From NCBI RefSeq assembly GCF_030124145.1, contig NZ_JASKMS010000003.1:310001-374000 (forward strand): a stretch of DNA of 64,000 bases, read 5' to 3'. The translations under genes were made by a program, and so were the position numbers. Of the stretch, positions 41,036 to 49,848 are shown in pieces (position 1 is the stretch's first letter; every line of letters begins with the position of its first letter). The notes below the pieces were generated by a model, which was not told the origin of the DNA, made no database searches, and saw nothing but the letters and a program-made list of their open reading frames with translations. This stretch comes from Streptomyces sp. 378 (GTDB lineage Bacteria > Actinomycetota > Actinomycetes > Streptomycetales > Streptomycetaceae).

Positions 41036-42007
41036 TCAGCCGAACGCGTCGCGCAGCGCGGGCAGCAGGGTCTTCTCCGACCAGTCCAGATACGCCGGCT
41101 GCGTGTCACCGCCGATCTGGACGAGGGCGATCTCGGTGAACCCGGCCTCGGCGTACGGGCGGACGGCCTCGACGAAGGCGTCCGGGTCGTCACCGCACGG
41201 GATGGACTCGGCCACGTCGTCCTGCGTGACGAACTGGGTCGCCGCCTCGAAGGAGTCCGGGTGCGGGAGTTCCGAGTTGACCTTCCAGCCGCTGCCGAAC
41301 CAGCGGAACTGGGAGTGGGCCCGCTTGACGGCCGTGTCCCGGTCCGGGTCGTAGCAGACGGGCAGCTGGCCGACGCGGGGCTTGCCCTGACCGCCGTGCC
41401 GGTCGAACGCCTCCAGCAGCCCGGCCTTGGGCTCCGTGGCGATCACCAGGTCGCCCAGCCGGCCCGCGAGTTCGCAGGACCGCTCGCCGGAGACGGCGAT
41501 GCCGATGGGCGGCGCCTGGTCCGGCAGGTCCCACAGCCGGGCGGACTCCACGTCGAAGTGCGTGCCGCGGCGGTTGACGTGGCCACCCTCGAAGAGCGCG
41601 CGGATGATCTCCACGGCCTCCTCGAACATCTCGTGCCGCACATCGACGGACGGCCAGCCGCCGCCCACCACGTGCTCGTTGAGGTTCTCGCCCGAGCCCA
41701 GTCCGAGCCGGAAGCGCCCCTCGGACAGAAGCTGAAGGGTCGCCGCCTTCTGCGCCACGACCGCCGGGTGATAGCGGAACGTCGGGCACGTCACATACGT
41801 CATCAGCGGGATACGTGACGTGGCCTGGGCGGCGGCGCCGAGCACGGCCCACGCGTACGGCGAATGACCCTGCGAGCGCAGCCACGGGAAGTAGTGGTCG
41901 GAGGTCACCGAGAAGTCGAAGCCGGCCTCCTCGGCCCGCACCACGTGGTCGACGAGCTCTCGGGGGCCGGCCTGTTCGGTCATCATCGTGTATCCGATTT
42001 GCACCAT
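41036..42007 (-). CDS. LLM-class F420-dependent oxidoreductase (glucose-6-phosphate dehydrogenase-like branch)
   Basis: A 323-residue TIM-barrel enzyme that moves hydride between its substrate and coenzyme F420. Typical segments: TSDHYFPWLRSQGHSPYAW near the N-terminus, FRYHPAVVAQKAATLQLLS, FRLGLGSGENLNEHVVG, and PPIGIAVSGERSCELAGRL. The combination places it in the group related to F420-dependent glucose-6-phosphate dehydrogenase, but the phosphate-binding residues cannot be confirmed by eye. The ATG at 42007 has AGGGGA eleven bases before it. It is divergent from the serine hydrolase. Confidence 0.85.
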   Translation of the reverse strand: MVQIGYTMMTEQAGPRELVDHVVRAEEAGFDFSVTSDHYFPWLRSQGHSPYAWAVLGAAAQATSRIPLMTYVTCPTFRYHPAVVAQKAATLQLLSEGRFRLGLGSGENLNEHVVGGGWPSVDVRHEMFEEAVEIIRALFEGGHVNRRGTHFDVESARLWDLPDQAPPIGIAVSGERSCELAGRLGDLVIATEPKAGLLEAFDRHGGQGKPRVGQLPVCYDPDRDTAVKRAHSQFRWFGSGWKVNSELPHPDSFEAATQFVTQDDVAESIPCGDDPDAFVEAVRPYAEAGFTEIALVQIGGDTQPAYLDWSEKTLLPALRDAFG

Positions 42008-42080
42008 AACCGGCGAGTCCCCTGAGAGAGAGCCCGGAAACGGCTCGATCAAGGTCAGCCGACGGGTGCAGGATGCATGT

Positions 42081-43532
42081 ATGAGTGCTTCCGCCCTGCC
42101 GACGTCCCCTCCCGCCGCCCAGGGGGTCGACGCCTCCGGCGTCCAGGCCTTCCTCGACGCCCTCGAAGCCGCCCCCGAGATCGAGCCGCACAGCCTGATG
42201 ATCATGCGGCACGGGCGTCTGGTCGCCTCCGGCTGGTGGGCGCCGTACACCGCCGAGCGCCCCCATCTGCTGTACTCGCTCAGCAAGAGCTTCACCGGGA
42301 CCGCCGCCGCCCTGGCCGAGGCCGAGGGGCTGCTCGACTTCGACGCGCCGGTGATCTCGTACTTCCCGGAGTTCGAGGCGGACATCACCGACCCGCGCAG
42401 CCGGGCCATGCTCGTCCGGCACGTGGCCTCGATGGCGAGCGGCCACCGGCGGGACACCGTCGACGAGGCCTTCGGACGAGGCGTCGCCGAGCCCGTCCGG
42501 CAGTTCCTGCTGCTGCCCCCGGACGGCGACCCGGGGACCGTCTTCGCCTATAACCAGCCCGCCACCTACACGCTCGCCGCGATCGTCCAGCGGGTGACCG
42601 GGCAGCCGCTCACCCGATATCTGCGGTCCCGGCTGCTGGACCCACTGGGCATCGGAGAGGTGGCCTGGCTGCGGGACCGCACCGGCCGCGAACTCGGCTT
42701 CAGCGGTCTGCACGCCACCACCGACGCCGTCGCCCGGCTCGGACAGCTGTATCTCAGTGACGGGCTCTGGGCGGGTGAGCGGCTGCTGCCGCGGGGATGG
42801 GCGGCCCGGGCCTCGCGACCCCGCACGCAGACCGCGGGAGCCATGGGGGCGACGGACCGGCAGGACTGGGACCAGGGTTACGGCTACCAGTTCTGGACGT
42901 CCCGGCACGGCTACCGGGGCGACGGCGCGTTCGGCCAGTTCTGCCTGGTGCTGCCGGAGTACGACGTCGTGATCGCGGCGACCGCGGCGACCGAGCGGAT
43001 GCAGGAGTACCTGAACCTGGTCTGGAAGCATCTCCTGCCGGCTTTCGGACCGGAGCCGCTGACCGGTCGTGAGGCCGCCGACGCGGAGCTGCGGGAGCGC
43101 CTCGGCCGGCTCGCGCTGCCGACCGCGCCGGGCCGGCCCACACCTGCGGAGGGGGACGGGGAGTGGGCGGCCACGCACTTCACGCCCTCCGCCGGCACCG
43201 GACCGGTCCGGTCGGCCGGGCTCGTCCCGGACACGGACGGCTGGACGCTCACGCTCACCGGAGCGGCGGACCGCCCGGACCAGCCGGACCGGCTGGACCT
43301 GCGCCTCGCGGAGGACGGCTGGACGGTCGCCGAGGAAAGCGTGCCGACCGCGGTGAGCGGCGGCTGGACCGGGCCGGGCACGCTGGCCGTGGAGGTGGTG
43401 TTCCTGGAGACCCCGCACCGCCTGGCGCTGACCTGCTCCCTCGCGGACCGGACGCTCACCGCGCACTGGCGCACCCAGCCCCTGCACGGCGGCCGGTTCA
43501 CCTCCCTGCGCGCCCCGCGCGGCTCAGTCTGA
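42081..43532 (+). CDS. Serine hydrolase of the beta-lactamase / class C esterase family
   Basis: A 483-residue protein. The catalytic S66-L-S-K69 motif lies in LLYSLSKSFTGT, the Tyr-x-Asn-like YNQPATYTL follows, and HGYRGDGAFGQ takes the place of KTG. This is a penicillin-binding-protein-fold esterase or D-aminopeptidase-like enzyme. After residue about 350 a separate beta-rich domain resembles the C-terminal lipocalin-like part of such proteins. There is no signal peptide, so it is cytosolic unless the start is wrong. It overlaps the converging pseudokinase gene by nine bases. Confidence 0.85.
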   Translation: MSASALPTSPPAAQGVDASGVQAFLDALEAAPEIEPHSLMIMRHGRLVASGWWAPYTAERPHLLYSLSKSFTGTAAALAEAEGLLDFDAPVISYFPEFEADITDPRSRAMLVRHVASMASGHRRDTVDEAFGRGVAEPVRQFLLLPPDGDPGTVFAYNQPATYTLAAIVQRVTGQPLTRYLRSRLLDPLGIGEVAWLRDRTGRELGFSGLHATTDAVARLGQLYLSDGLWAGERLLPRGWAARASRPRTQTAGAMGATDRQDWDQGYGYQFWTSRHGYRGDGAFGQFCLVLPEYDVVIAATAATERMQEYLNLVWKHLLPAFGPEPLTGREAADAELRERLGRLALPTAPGRPTPAEGDGEWAATHFTPSAGTGPVRSAGLVPDTDGWTLTLTGAADRPDQPDRLDLRLAEDGWTVAEESVPTAVSGGWTGPGTLAVEVVFLETPHRLALTCSLADRTLTAHWRTQPLHGGRFTSLRAPRGSV

Positions 43533-45173
43533 GCCGGGCCGGAAGGTCTTGAAGAACGTGCGCAGTGCCTCCTGGTTGGCGGCGTCGTCCCAGTCGGCGT
43601 CGGGGGTCGTCCAGCGCAGCGAGAAACTCCGGCCCTCACCGAGCAGGAAGCCTCGGCCGTAGGTGTGCACGCGGGTGCCGTCGACGTCCGCCGTCCACTC
43701 CATGTCGGCGGCCTCGCGTCCCTGGTACCTCGTCGCACGGATCGTTCCGATCCGGTCGTAGCCGTCGGCGCGTTTCAGGTTCGGCTCGACGTCGTCCCGC
43801 CACACGACCACGGGGTCCGGGCCGACGCGTGCGCTGTAGGTGACGGCCAGCGTGCGGTCGTCACCCTCGGCGCCGAAGACGACCCGGTAGGCCAGCTCGC
43901 CCTGGCGGTCGGTGTCCAGCCGCTTCCAGCCTTCGGGGAGCGCGACGGAGAAGCCCTCCGCCGCCCGGTAGCGCTGGAAACCGCCCGGCAGGGCCGTGGC
44001 CGGACCGGACGGCGTGGGCGTGGGGGTGGGTGCCGGGGACGACGGAGTGGGGCTGGGGGAAGAGGACGGGGGCGGGCTGGGCGCCCCGGAGGGTTCGGGG
44101 CTGTCGCCGCCGGTGCCCTCGCCCGGCGTGGCGGCGGAGGCCGGCGGCCGGACCGGCGATCCGGCGGTGTCACTGCCGCCGTCCGTGCCGGGCAGCCCCT
44201 GGGTGGCGACGAGCACGGCGACCGCGACGGTGACGACGGCCAGGGCCGTGCCCGCCACCACGGTCCGTCTGCTCCACGCCGGGCTCCCCGGCCGCAGCGC
44301 GGCGTAGGCGCCCCGCAGCCGCGGGACGGGCGCCGAGGACAAGGCCGCCTCGGGGTCCTCTCTGAGCGCGCGGGTCAGCGCCTCGCGCACCACCGGACGG
44401 GTCAGCCGCTCCCGTGAGTCCTTGCGGAGCAGCCCCTGCACGACCTGGGTGAGCGGCCCGGCCCGCATCGGCGTGCGCAGCGGCAGCCGGTCCACGCCCT
44501 TGAGGGTGTTCTCCGGCCGCCCCCGGTCACGGAACGGCGGACGTCCCTCGACCGTCGTGTAGAGGATCGCGCCCAGTGCCCACAGATCGGCCGTGGGGCC
44601 GATGCGCTGGTCGCGGGCCTGCTCCGGGGAGGCGTACGCGGGCGCCGTGAGGCGGGGGGCGAGGGTCGCGCCGGCCAGGCCGAAGCCGGTGACGACGACC
44701 GAGTGGTCGGCGCGTACGAACACCTGGCCGGGGCTCAGCTCGCCGTGCGTGATGCCCTCGGCGTGCGCGGCGTCCAGCACGTCGAGCAGTCCGAGACCGA
44801 TCCGTGCCGCCCGCACGTAGTTGAACGTGCCCTGTTCCGAGAGGAGTTCACCGAGGGGGGTGCCGTCGATCCACTCGTTGACGGTCCACAGCGCGCCGCC
44901 CTCCTCGACGGCGTCGACGACCGCGGCGATCCGGCCGGGGCACAGCAGCGCCATGCTCTCGGAGGTGCGCAGCAGACGGGAGGCAGCCCGTCGCTCGGCC
45001 GCGCGCGGGTCCTCCGGAAGCCCGACCTGGGTCACCAGACACGGGCGGGAGATCTCACCGGCTCCGGTGTCCTCGGCGTACCAGCAGATGCGGTTGGTCT
45101 CGCGCTGGATGATCTCGAGCAGCCGGTACCGGCCGGCGACCAACTGGTGTGTGGAGACGTGCGCCCTGCCCAT
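43524..45173 (-). CDS. Predicted pseudokinase with transmembrane helix and extracytoplasmic domain
   Basis: A 549-residue protein with the overall Hanks kinase fold but without its chemistry. The beta3 strand (PCLVTQV, about 44-50) lacks the ATP-binding Lys. HRD reads HGE (143-145) in ITHGELSPGQVFV, losing Asp, Lys and Asn, and DFG reads GFG (163-165). The APE region (AYASPEQ) and the C-lobe are kept. A transmembrane helix follows (TALAVVTVAVAVLVATQ), then a long Pro/Ser/Thr linker and a C-terminal domain of about 150 residues (GFSVALPEGWKRLDTDRQGE, and SFSLRWTTPDADW) outside the cell. It probably signals by binding rather than phosphorylation. Start at the ATG at 45173; an ATG two codons upstream is possible. 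Confidence 0.82.
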   Translation of the reverse strand: MGRAHVSTHQLVAGRYRLLEIIQRETNRICWYAEDTGAGEISRPCLVTQVGLPEDPRAAERRAASRLLRTSESMALLCPGRIAAVVDAVEEGGALWTVNEWIDGTPLGELLSEQGTFNYVRAARIGLGLLDVLDAAHAEGITHGELSPGQVFVRADHSVVVTGFGLAGATLAPRLTAPAYASPEQARDQRIGPTADLWALGAILYTTVEGRPPFRDRGRPENTLKGVDRLPLRTPMRAGPLTQVVQGLLRKDSRERLTRPVVREALTRALREDPEAALSSAPVPRLRGAYAALRPGSPAWSRRTVVAGTALAVVTVAVAVLVATQGLPGTDGGSDTAGSPVRPPASAATPGEGTGGDSPEPSGAPSPPPSSSPSPTPSSPAPTPTPTPSGPATALPGGFQRYRAAEGFSVALPEGWKRLDTDRQGELAYRVVFGAEGDDRTLAVTYSARVGPDPVVVWRDDVEPNLKRADGYDRIGTIRATRYQGREAADMEWTADVDGTRVHTYGRGFLLGEGRSFSLRWTTPDADWDDAANQEALRTFFKTFRPGSD

Positions 45174-45515
45174 GGCCATCCCTCGCTGGAAACCTGGCTC
45201 TCACCTTTTCCAGAGGTACGGGGAGCGGGGCGGCCTGCGTTCAATCCGATCGCAACTCCGCGGTCATTCTTGTCTTTTGTTCAAGGGATGGGAGCATGTG
45301 TGCGAAGAAAAGCGGTCTTTCGGGGGCGCGGGTGCGGTTTCACCTCGCCCGCGCTGGGCACGGCGGGGGCGGAGAATTCTCCGCTCCCCGCCCGGGGATT
45401 CACAATTCCGGGCCCGGCCAGCTGGTAACCGGCGGTAAATGCGGGACGTGCGCAACCTCTGTACGGGGAGCCCTCCGATGAATTCCAGGCGGATTCCCCG
45501 AGAGGGGCCGGGGCT
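45174..45515. other. Intergenic region with near-perfect palindrome
   Basis: About 340 bases upstream of the pseudokinase, with no supported gene. At 45362-45392 a palindrome centred on GAATTC (GGCGGGGGCGGAGAA against TTCTCCGCTCCCCGCC, one bulged base) could form a long stem. The DNA between 45250 and 45320 is relatively AT-rich and probably contains the pseudokinase promoter. Confidence 0.45.
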
Positions 45516-46475
45516 TCAGCGCAGACCGAAGCGGCGCGACCAGGCGAACACATCACCGGTCGTCGCGTTGCCCCCGCACACCACCAGGCCCAGGCGCGCC
45601 CCCTCGCCGACCCGCTCCAGGACCTGCCGGGCGGCGGGCAGCAGACAGCCGGCCGCCGGCTCGGCCCACACCTTGGCATGGTCGGCCAGGTCCAGCGAGC
45701 CCTGGACGGCATCCCGGTCCGGGACCACGAGCACCTCGGTGACCAGGGCGGAGACATGGTCGTACGTCAGCTGCGAGACGGACGGGGCGCTGAGCGTGGA
45801 GACGATCGACGACAGGGCGACCGGCAGCGGGCCGCCCGCCGCCAGCGCCTCGGACATGGCCTGAGCGCCCTCGGTCTCCACGCCCCACACCCGCACCCCG
45901 GGCCGGCGCGCCCGCAGCGCCGCGGCGACCCCGGCGATCAGCCCGCCCCCGCCGATGCTCACGAGCACGTCGGTGAGCTCACCGGCGTCCGCGGCGAACT
46001 CCAGCCCGACCGTGCCCTGTCCGGCGATCACCTCCGGGTCGTCGAAGGGGTGGACCAGGGTCAGGCCCTCCTGCTGGAGCCGCGTCATCAGCGCGAACGC
46101 GCCGTCCATGTCGTCGGCCAGCCGCACGGACGCGCCGGCCGCCTCCGCGATCTCCACGGCTCGGGCGGGCGCCGAACGCGGCATCACCACGGTGGCCTTC
46201 ACATCGAGGGCCGCGGCCATGACCGCGAGGGCGATCCCGTGGTTGCCTCCGCTGACCGCCACCACCCCGGCGGCCCGTTCCGCCTCGCCCAGCGACAACA
46301 GCTTCGCCGTCGCCCCACGCGCCTTGAACGAGCCGGTGCGCTGCAGCAGCTCCAGCTTCGCGGTGACCGGGGCGCCGAGCAGTGTCGACAGCCCCGGGCT
46401 GTCCACGGTCGGGGTGCGCACGACGTGCCCGGCGATCCGCCCGGCCGCGGCCTCGATCTCCGAGATGCCGATCAT
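45516..46475 (-). CDS. PLP-dependent threonine/serine dehydratase family protein
   Basis: A 319-residue fold-type II PLP enzyme. The Schiff-base Lys is in LLQRTGSFKARGA, the phosphate loop VSIGGGGLIAG, and the pyridine-contact Ser/Asn segment is VAVSGGNHGIALA. It probably deaminates threonine or serine to a 2-oxo acid, or racemises serine. There is no ACT regulatory domain, which makes it the catabolic or stand-alone kind. ATG at 46475, nine bases after GGAAGG. The polyprenyl synthase gene lies upstream in the same direction, separated by the 65-base tandem repeat. Confidence 0.88.
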   Translation of the reverse strand: MIGISEIEAAAGRIAGHVVRTPTVDSPGLSTLLGAPVTAKLELLQRTGSFKARGATAKLLSLGEAERAAGVVAVSGGNHGIALAVMAAALDVKATVVMPRSAPARAVEIAEAAGASVRLADDMDGAFALMTRLQQEGLTLVHPFDDPEVIAGQGTVGLEFAADAGELTDVLVSIGGGGLIAGVAAALRARRPGVRVWGVETEGAQAMSEALAAGGPLPVALSSIVSTLSAPSVSQLTYDHVSALVTEVLVVPDRDAVQGSLDLADHAKVWAEPAAGCLLPAARQVLERVGEGARLGLVVCGGNATTGDVFAWSRRFGLR

Positions 46476-46585
46476 GACTGTCATCCTTCCGGCGCGGGGT
46501 CGCGGAGCACGCCGAGTCGAACCCTGACGTGTGAAAGGGAGCGAGGTCAACGCGATGTCCGAGGGAAGGACCGGCCCGTGCCCGC

Positions 46586-46715
46586 GTGTGGACCGGCCCT
46601 GTCGTGCCGAGCGCCTTGTACCGGTCGTGCTGAGGGCGGCCGTTCGGCTGGTGTGGACCGGCCGTGTCATGTCGAGCGCCTTGTACCGGTCGTGTTGAGG
46701 GCGGCCGTTCGGCTC
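46586..46715. repeat. Tandem duplication, 2 x 65 bases
   Basis: Copies at 46586-46650 and 46651-46715 are directly abutting, of identical length, and differ at five positions. They begin GTGTGGACCGGCC and include GCGCCTTGTACCGGTCGTG. They lie directly downstream of the polyprenyl synthase stop and upstream of the dehydratase start, so they may affect transcript ends. Confidence 0.85.
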
Positions 46716-46718
46716 GGT

Positions 46719-47855
46719 TCAGACCTCGCGCCTTAGCAGGTAGCCGAGCAGCGATCGGAGCTCGTCGGCGGGCGCTGCGGCCAGTGGCACTCCGGCAAGG
46801 GCTGTCTCGACGACGGTCATGTGCCGCCGGGCCTCGGCCATGGCCGTCGAGCGCCCGCCCGCCTCCTCGATCAGCGCCGCCGCGCGGGGCGCGTCGCCGG
46901 ATTCCAGGAGTGCGGCGATCCGGTCACCCGCCGGGGAACCGAGCGCCACCAGCACCGGGAAGGTCTTCTTCCGCTCACGCAGATCACCGTGGACCGGCTT
47001 GCCGGTGACAGCGGGATCGCCCCAGATCCCCAGGACGTCGTCGACGATCTGGAACGCGATCCCCAGATGCCGGCCCACCCGGTCGAGCGCGCCGGCCGTC
47101 TCGGGGCCGGCGCCGCCGAGCACGGCACCGAGCGCTGCGGCGCACCCCAGCAGCGCGCCGGTCTTGTGCTCCGCCATCGCCCGGTACTCCTCGGGCCGTA
47201 CCCGCTCCGGTCCGGTCCAGGGGCGTTCCGCGAACAGGAGATCGTCCGCCTGCCCGCGCACCAGGTCGGCCAGCGCCGCGGACAGCGTCCGCACGGCCCC
47301 GCCACCTCCCGGCTGCGCGGCGAGCGTCTCCACGGCCAGCGCGAACAAGGCGTCGCCGGCGAGCACCGCGGGCCCCGTGCCGTAGGCCTTCCACACGGCC
47401 GGACGGCGCCGCCGGTCCGCATCGCCGTCCATGATGTCGTCGTGCAACAGGGAGAAGGTGTGCACCAACTCCACCGCGACGGCCGCCGCCACCCCGGCCC
47501 GCCCCGGCGCACCGGCCGCCTCCGCCCCGAGCACCGCGAGCGCCTGCCGTACGCCCTTGCCGCCGGAGGCGGCGGCCGGCGCACCGCCGACCTCGCACCA
47601 GCCGAAGGAATAGGCGGCCATCTCACCGACCCAGGGGTGCAGCCGGCCGACGGCTTTCTCCAGAGCGGGCCGGGTCAGGGCGCGGCAGCGGTCGAGAACC
47701 CGGAGCGTGTCGTCGGCACCGGCCAGGAGATCGTGTCTCCCGTCCAGGCGTGTCGCTCGTCCCGCGCCAGGGGACGGTCGCGTCCGCGCGGCCGGGGACG
47801 AGCCCGTCGTGGTGCCCCCGCGTGCCCCCTCCACCGTCGTCGGCAGCGCTGTCAC
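46719..47855 (-). CDS. Polyprenyl (isoprenyl) diphosphate synthase
   Basis: A 378-residue trans-prenyltransferase that chains IPP onto an allylic diphosphate. The first Asp-rich motif is in LLHDDIMDGDADRRRRP and the second in FQIVDDVLGIWGDP. The chain-length region before the first motif (VAVELVHTFS) has Thr/Phe near the -4/-5 positions, compatible with a C15-C20 product, but length cannot be fixed by eye. A Pro/Gly-rich N-terminal extension of about 45 residues is unusual. Its GTG start overlaps the TPR stop (GTGA), so both are made together. No terpene cyclase is adjacent. Confidence 0.9.
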   Translation of the reverse strand: MTALPTTVEGARGGTTTGSSPAARTRPSPGAGRATRLDGRHDLLAGADDTLRVLDRCRALTRPALEKAVGRLHPWVGEMAAYSFGWCEVGGAPAAASGGKGVRQALAVLGAEAAGAPGRAGVAAAVAVELVHTFSLLHDDIMDGDADRRRRPAVWKAYGTGPAVLAGDALFALAVETLAAQPGGGGAVRTLSAALADLVRGQADDLLFAERPWTGPERVRPEEYRAMAEHKTGALLGCAAALGAVLGGAGPETAGALDRVGRHLGIAFQIVDDVLGIWGDPAVTGKPVHGDLRERKKTFPVLVALGSPAGDRIAALLESGDAPRAAALIEEAGGRSTAMAEARRHMTVVETALAGVPLAAAPADELRSLLGYLLRREV

Positions 47856-48907
47856 CGTGCCGCCTCCGTCGCCCGCGCGTCCGCCGGTATGCCGAGTTCC
47901 TCATGAGCCCGGGCCACCATCTCGCGGGCGTGCCGCAGGCCGATCCGCTCCAGCAGGCCGGCGAGGTCGGCCAGTTCGGCCGCCGTCTCGGCGCGGTCGC
48001 GGCCCAGCCGGGCGAGGGACTTGGCGAGGCCCAGCCGGGACAAGGCCTCCCCGCGCGGCTCGCTCATCTCGCGGAACTCCGCGAGCGCCCGCTCGTACAG
48101 CTCGCGCGCCTGCGTGTAGCGCCCCGCCCGGTACAGGATGTTGCCGCGCATCTTGTGGTTGTAGGCCAGCGCACTGGACAGCCGCATCGCCCGGCAGGTC
48201 GTCTCCGCCTCGCTCAACAGCTCAAGGGCCCGCTCGGTGTCCCCGTCACGGACCGAGACCACATCGGCCAGCCCGCGCAGCGCCCAGGCGTGACCGCGCC
48301 GGTCCTCGGCGCGAGCGGCGATCTGGGCGGCCTCCTCGAACAGGGCGTACGCCGTGTCGTAACGCCCGGTGTTGCGGTGCATCTGCGCGATGCCCTCCAG
48401 TGCCCACACCGTGTGCCGCGCCTCCCCGCGCCGCCGGGCCTCGGCGAGCAACTGCTCGTGCAGCCGCTCGACGGCCTCGTAGTCGCCCTGGATCCGGCCG
48501 GTCTCCGCCAGGCCTGCCAGTGAGTAGCCGCGGGCGACGACGTCCCCGCCGCGTTCGCCCAGGTCGGCCGCCAGTTGGAGCAGCCTTCGGGCCAGCGGGA
48601 GCGCGCCGCGCTGCCGGGCCAGCGTGCCGCCGCTCCACAGCGCCCAGGCCATCGCCGCGAGGTCGCCGGCCTGCCGGGCCGCGCGGTAACTCGCCTTCCA
48701 GGCCCGGTCCGCGTCCTCGACCCGGCCCAGCCGGCGGTACGCCTCGGCCACCGCCAGGCCGGAACGCGCCACCTCCCCGGGCTGTCCGGCACGCTCGGCG
48801 GCCTTCAACTGCTCGGTGCCGGCGGCCAGGACGTCGGTCAGTGAGGAGTTGACGGACAGGGTGGTGAGAGCGCCCTGGTACTCGGGGGCGAATGCCTTGC
48901 CGTACAT
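47852..48907 (-). CDS. Tetratricopeptide repeat protein
   Basis: A 351-residue all-helical protein built from about eight TPR units (for example RSGLAVAEAYRRLGRVEDAD, GIAQMHRNTGRYDTAYALFE and GNILYRAGRYTQARELYERA). There is no DNA-binding, signal or membrane segment. It resembles the TPR halves of Streptomyces regulators such as AfsR-like proteins but stands alone. It is translationally coupled to the polyprenyl synthase, suggesting a scaffold or regulator for prenyl metabolism. The upstream DNA carries two AT-rich palindromes, so the pair is probably tightly regulated. Confidence 0.85.
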   Translation of the reverse strand: MYGKAFAPEYQGALTTLSVNSSLTDVLAAGTEQLKAAERAGQPGEVARSGLAVAEAYRRLGRVEDADRAWKASYRAARQAGDLAAMAWALWSGGTLARQRGALPLARRLLQLAADLGERGGDVVARGYSLAGLAETGRIQGDYEAVERLHEQLLAEARRRGEARHTVWALEGIAQMHRNTGRYDTAYALFEEAAQIAARAEDRRGHAWALRGLADVVSVRDGDTERALELLSEAETTCRAMRLSSALAYNHKMRGNILYRAGRYTQARELYERALAEFREMSEPRGEALSRLGLAKSLARLGRDRAETAAELADLAGLLERIGLRHAREMVARAHEELGIPADARATEAAR

Positions 48908-48923
48908 CGGTGCCTTTCAGTCC

Positions 48924-48967
48924 GTACACACCCCATGTGTACACAGTGTGTATACATGGCATGTATA
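48924..48967 (-). promoter_or_regulatory. Two palindromic operators upstream of the TPR/polyprenyl synthase operon
   Basis: GTACACA-CCCCA-TGTGTAC (48924-48942) and TATACATG-G-CATGTATA (48951-48967) are both perfect inverted repeats, 17-60 bases before the TPR start. Between them lies a third, weaker GTACACA...TGTATAC pairing. AT-rich and close to the start codon, they look like repressor sites overlapping the promoter. No regulator gene is adjacent. Confidence 0.6.
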
Positions 48968-49117
48968 GAGGGGTGGAAGCGTGCCCTGGCCCAAAGGCCA
49001 GGGCATCACCTGTTGCCGATCAAGACGTCCGCGGAACGGACCGGGTTGCCTCTGAGGCGCAGATCACCGTGGGCGTCTCACCCAGGTCGAGCGAAACCGG
49101 AAGCACACGGGGGGAGT

Positions 49118-49795
49118 TCAGTGCTGACCGGGCTTGTGCGGAGTCGCCTCGCTCGGCCGGACGACGACGTACCCCTCGCCCTGGAGCAGCAACTGCACGG
49201 CCTCGCCGGAACCGCCGCGGAGCATGGACCCGATGGACTGGGAGCGGTGCAGCGAGGTCTGCAGGCCCGCGGTCCAGCCGACGATCGCGTCCGTGTCGAC
49301 GTACACCGGGTACTGCGGTGAGACCGGGATGACGAGCGGGTTGCCCTCGCACACCAGGCCCAGCTTGCCCTGCCCGGTGAAGACGCTGTTGAACAGGCCG
49401 CCGCCGGTGATGCCGGCGCCCTTCACGGTCGCGATGCGGTACGACAACGTCGCGTCGAAACACAGGACGTTGCGGCCGTTGACCGTGAACTCGTCACCCG
49501 GTTCGACGTCGACGACGAAGCAGTTCTGCGCCTCGTGCGCGAACCACGCCTCGCCCTGCCCGCGCACCGCCATCAGGGGCAGCCCCTCCCCGGTGACCGC
49601 GCGCTTGAGCATGCCGCCCACGCCCTGGCCCTTGCGCTCGAACTGGAGGTTGCCGCGATAGGAGATCATCGCGCCCTGCCGGGCGAGCATCTCGCCGTTC
49701 ACCGTGTATCGGATGCACTTGGCGTTCTCGACGGTCATGCCCGGCGCTACGGCCGGCTGCACCATGTGCTCACTGGAAAAGAGGTCACCCTTCAT
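49118..49795 (-). CDS. AIM24 family protein
   Basis: A 225-residue beta-rich protein of the AIM24/TerD-like jelly-roll group. It has AKCIRYTVNGEMLARQGAMI near the N-terminus, GQGEAWFAHEAQNCFVVDVE, ITGGGLFNSVFTGQGKLGLV and VDTDAIVGWTAGLQTSLHRS. Bacterial members are of unknown function; the yeast homologue is a mitochondrial membrane-organising protein. The ATG at 49795 follows GAGG. Single gene. Confidence 0.85.
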   Translation of the reverse strand: MKGDLFSSEHMVQPAVAPGMTVENAKCIRYTVNGEMLARQGAMISYRGNLQFERKGQGVGGMLKRAVTGEGLPLMAVRGQGEAWFAHEAQNCFVVDVEPGDEFTVNGRNVLCFDATLSYRIATVKGAGITGGGLFNSVFTGQGKLGLVCEGNPLVIPVSPQYPVYVDTDAIVGWTAGLQTSLHRSQSIGSMLRGGSGEAVQLLLQGEGYVVVRPSEATPHKPGQH

Positions 49796-49848
49796 ACCGG
49801 CATCCTCGCCCGAAGCGTCTCCCTCCGCCAAGATCGCGCGCGGAAGGG

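Noticed and set aside
40852..41139. Lipoprotein-like plus-strand frame (LLLPLLLAGC)
   Set aside because: There is no proper signal N-region, it runs antisense into the F420 oxidoreductase gene, and the rest lacks protein character.
45362..45392. Palindrome around GAATTC as a terminator or phage attachment site
   Set aside because: No gene ends nearby in a suitable direction, and no integrase or flanking duplication is present, so it is noted only as a structure in the intergenic region.
43524..49118. Terpene biosynthetic cluster around the polyprenyl synthase
   Set aside because: No terpene cyclase, encapsulin, methyltransferase or P450 lies within reach; the neighbours are a dehydratase, a pseudokinase and an AIM24 protein.
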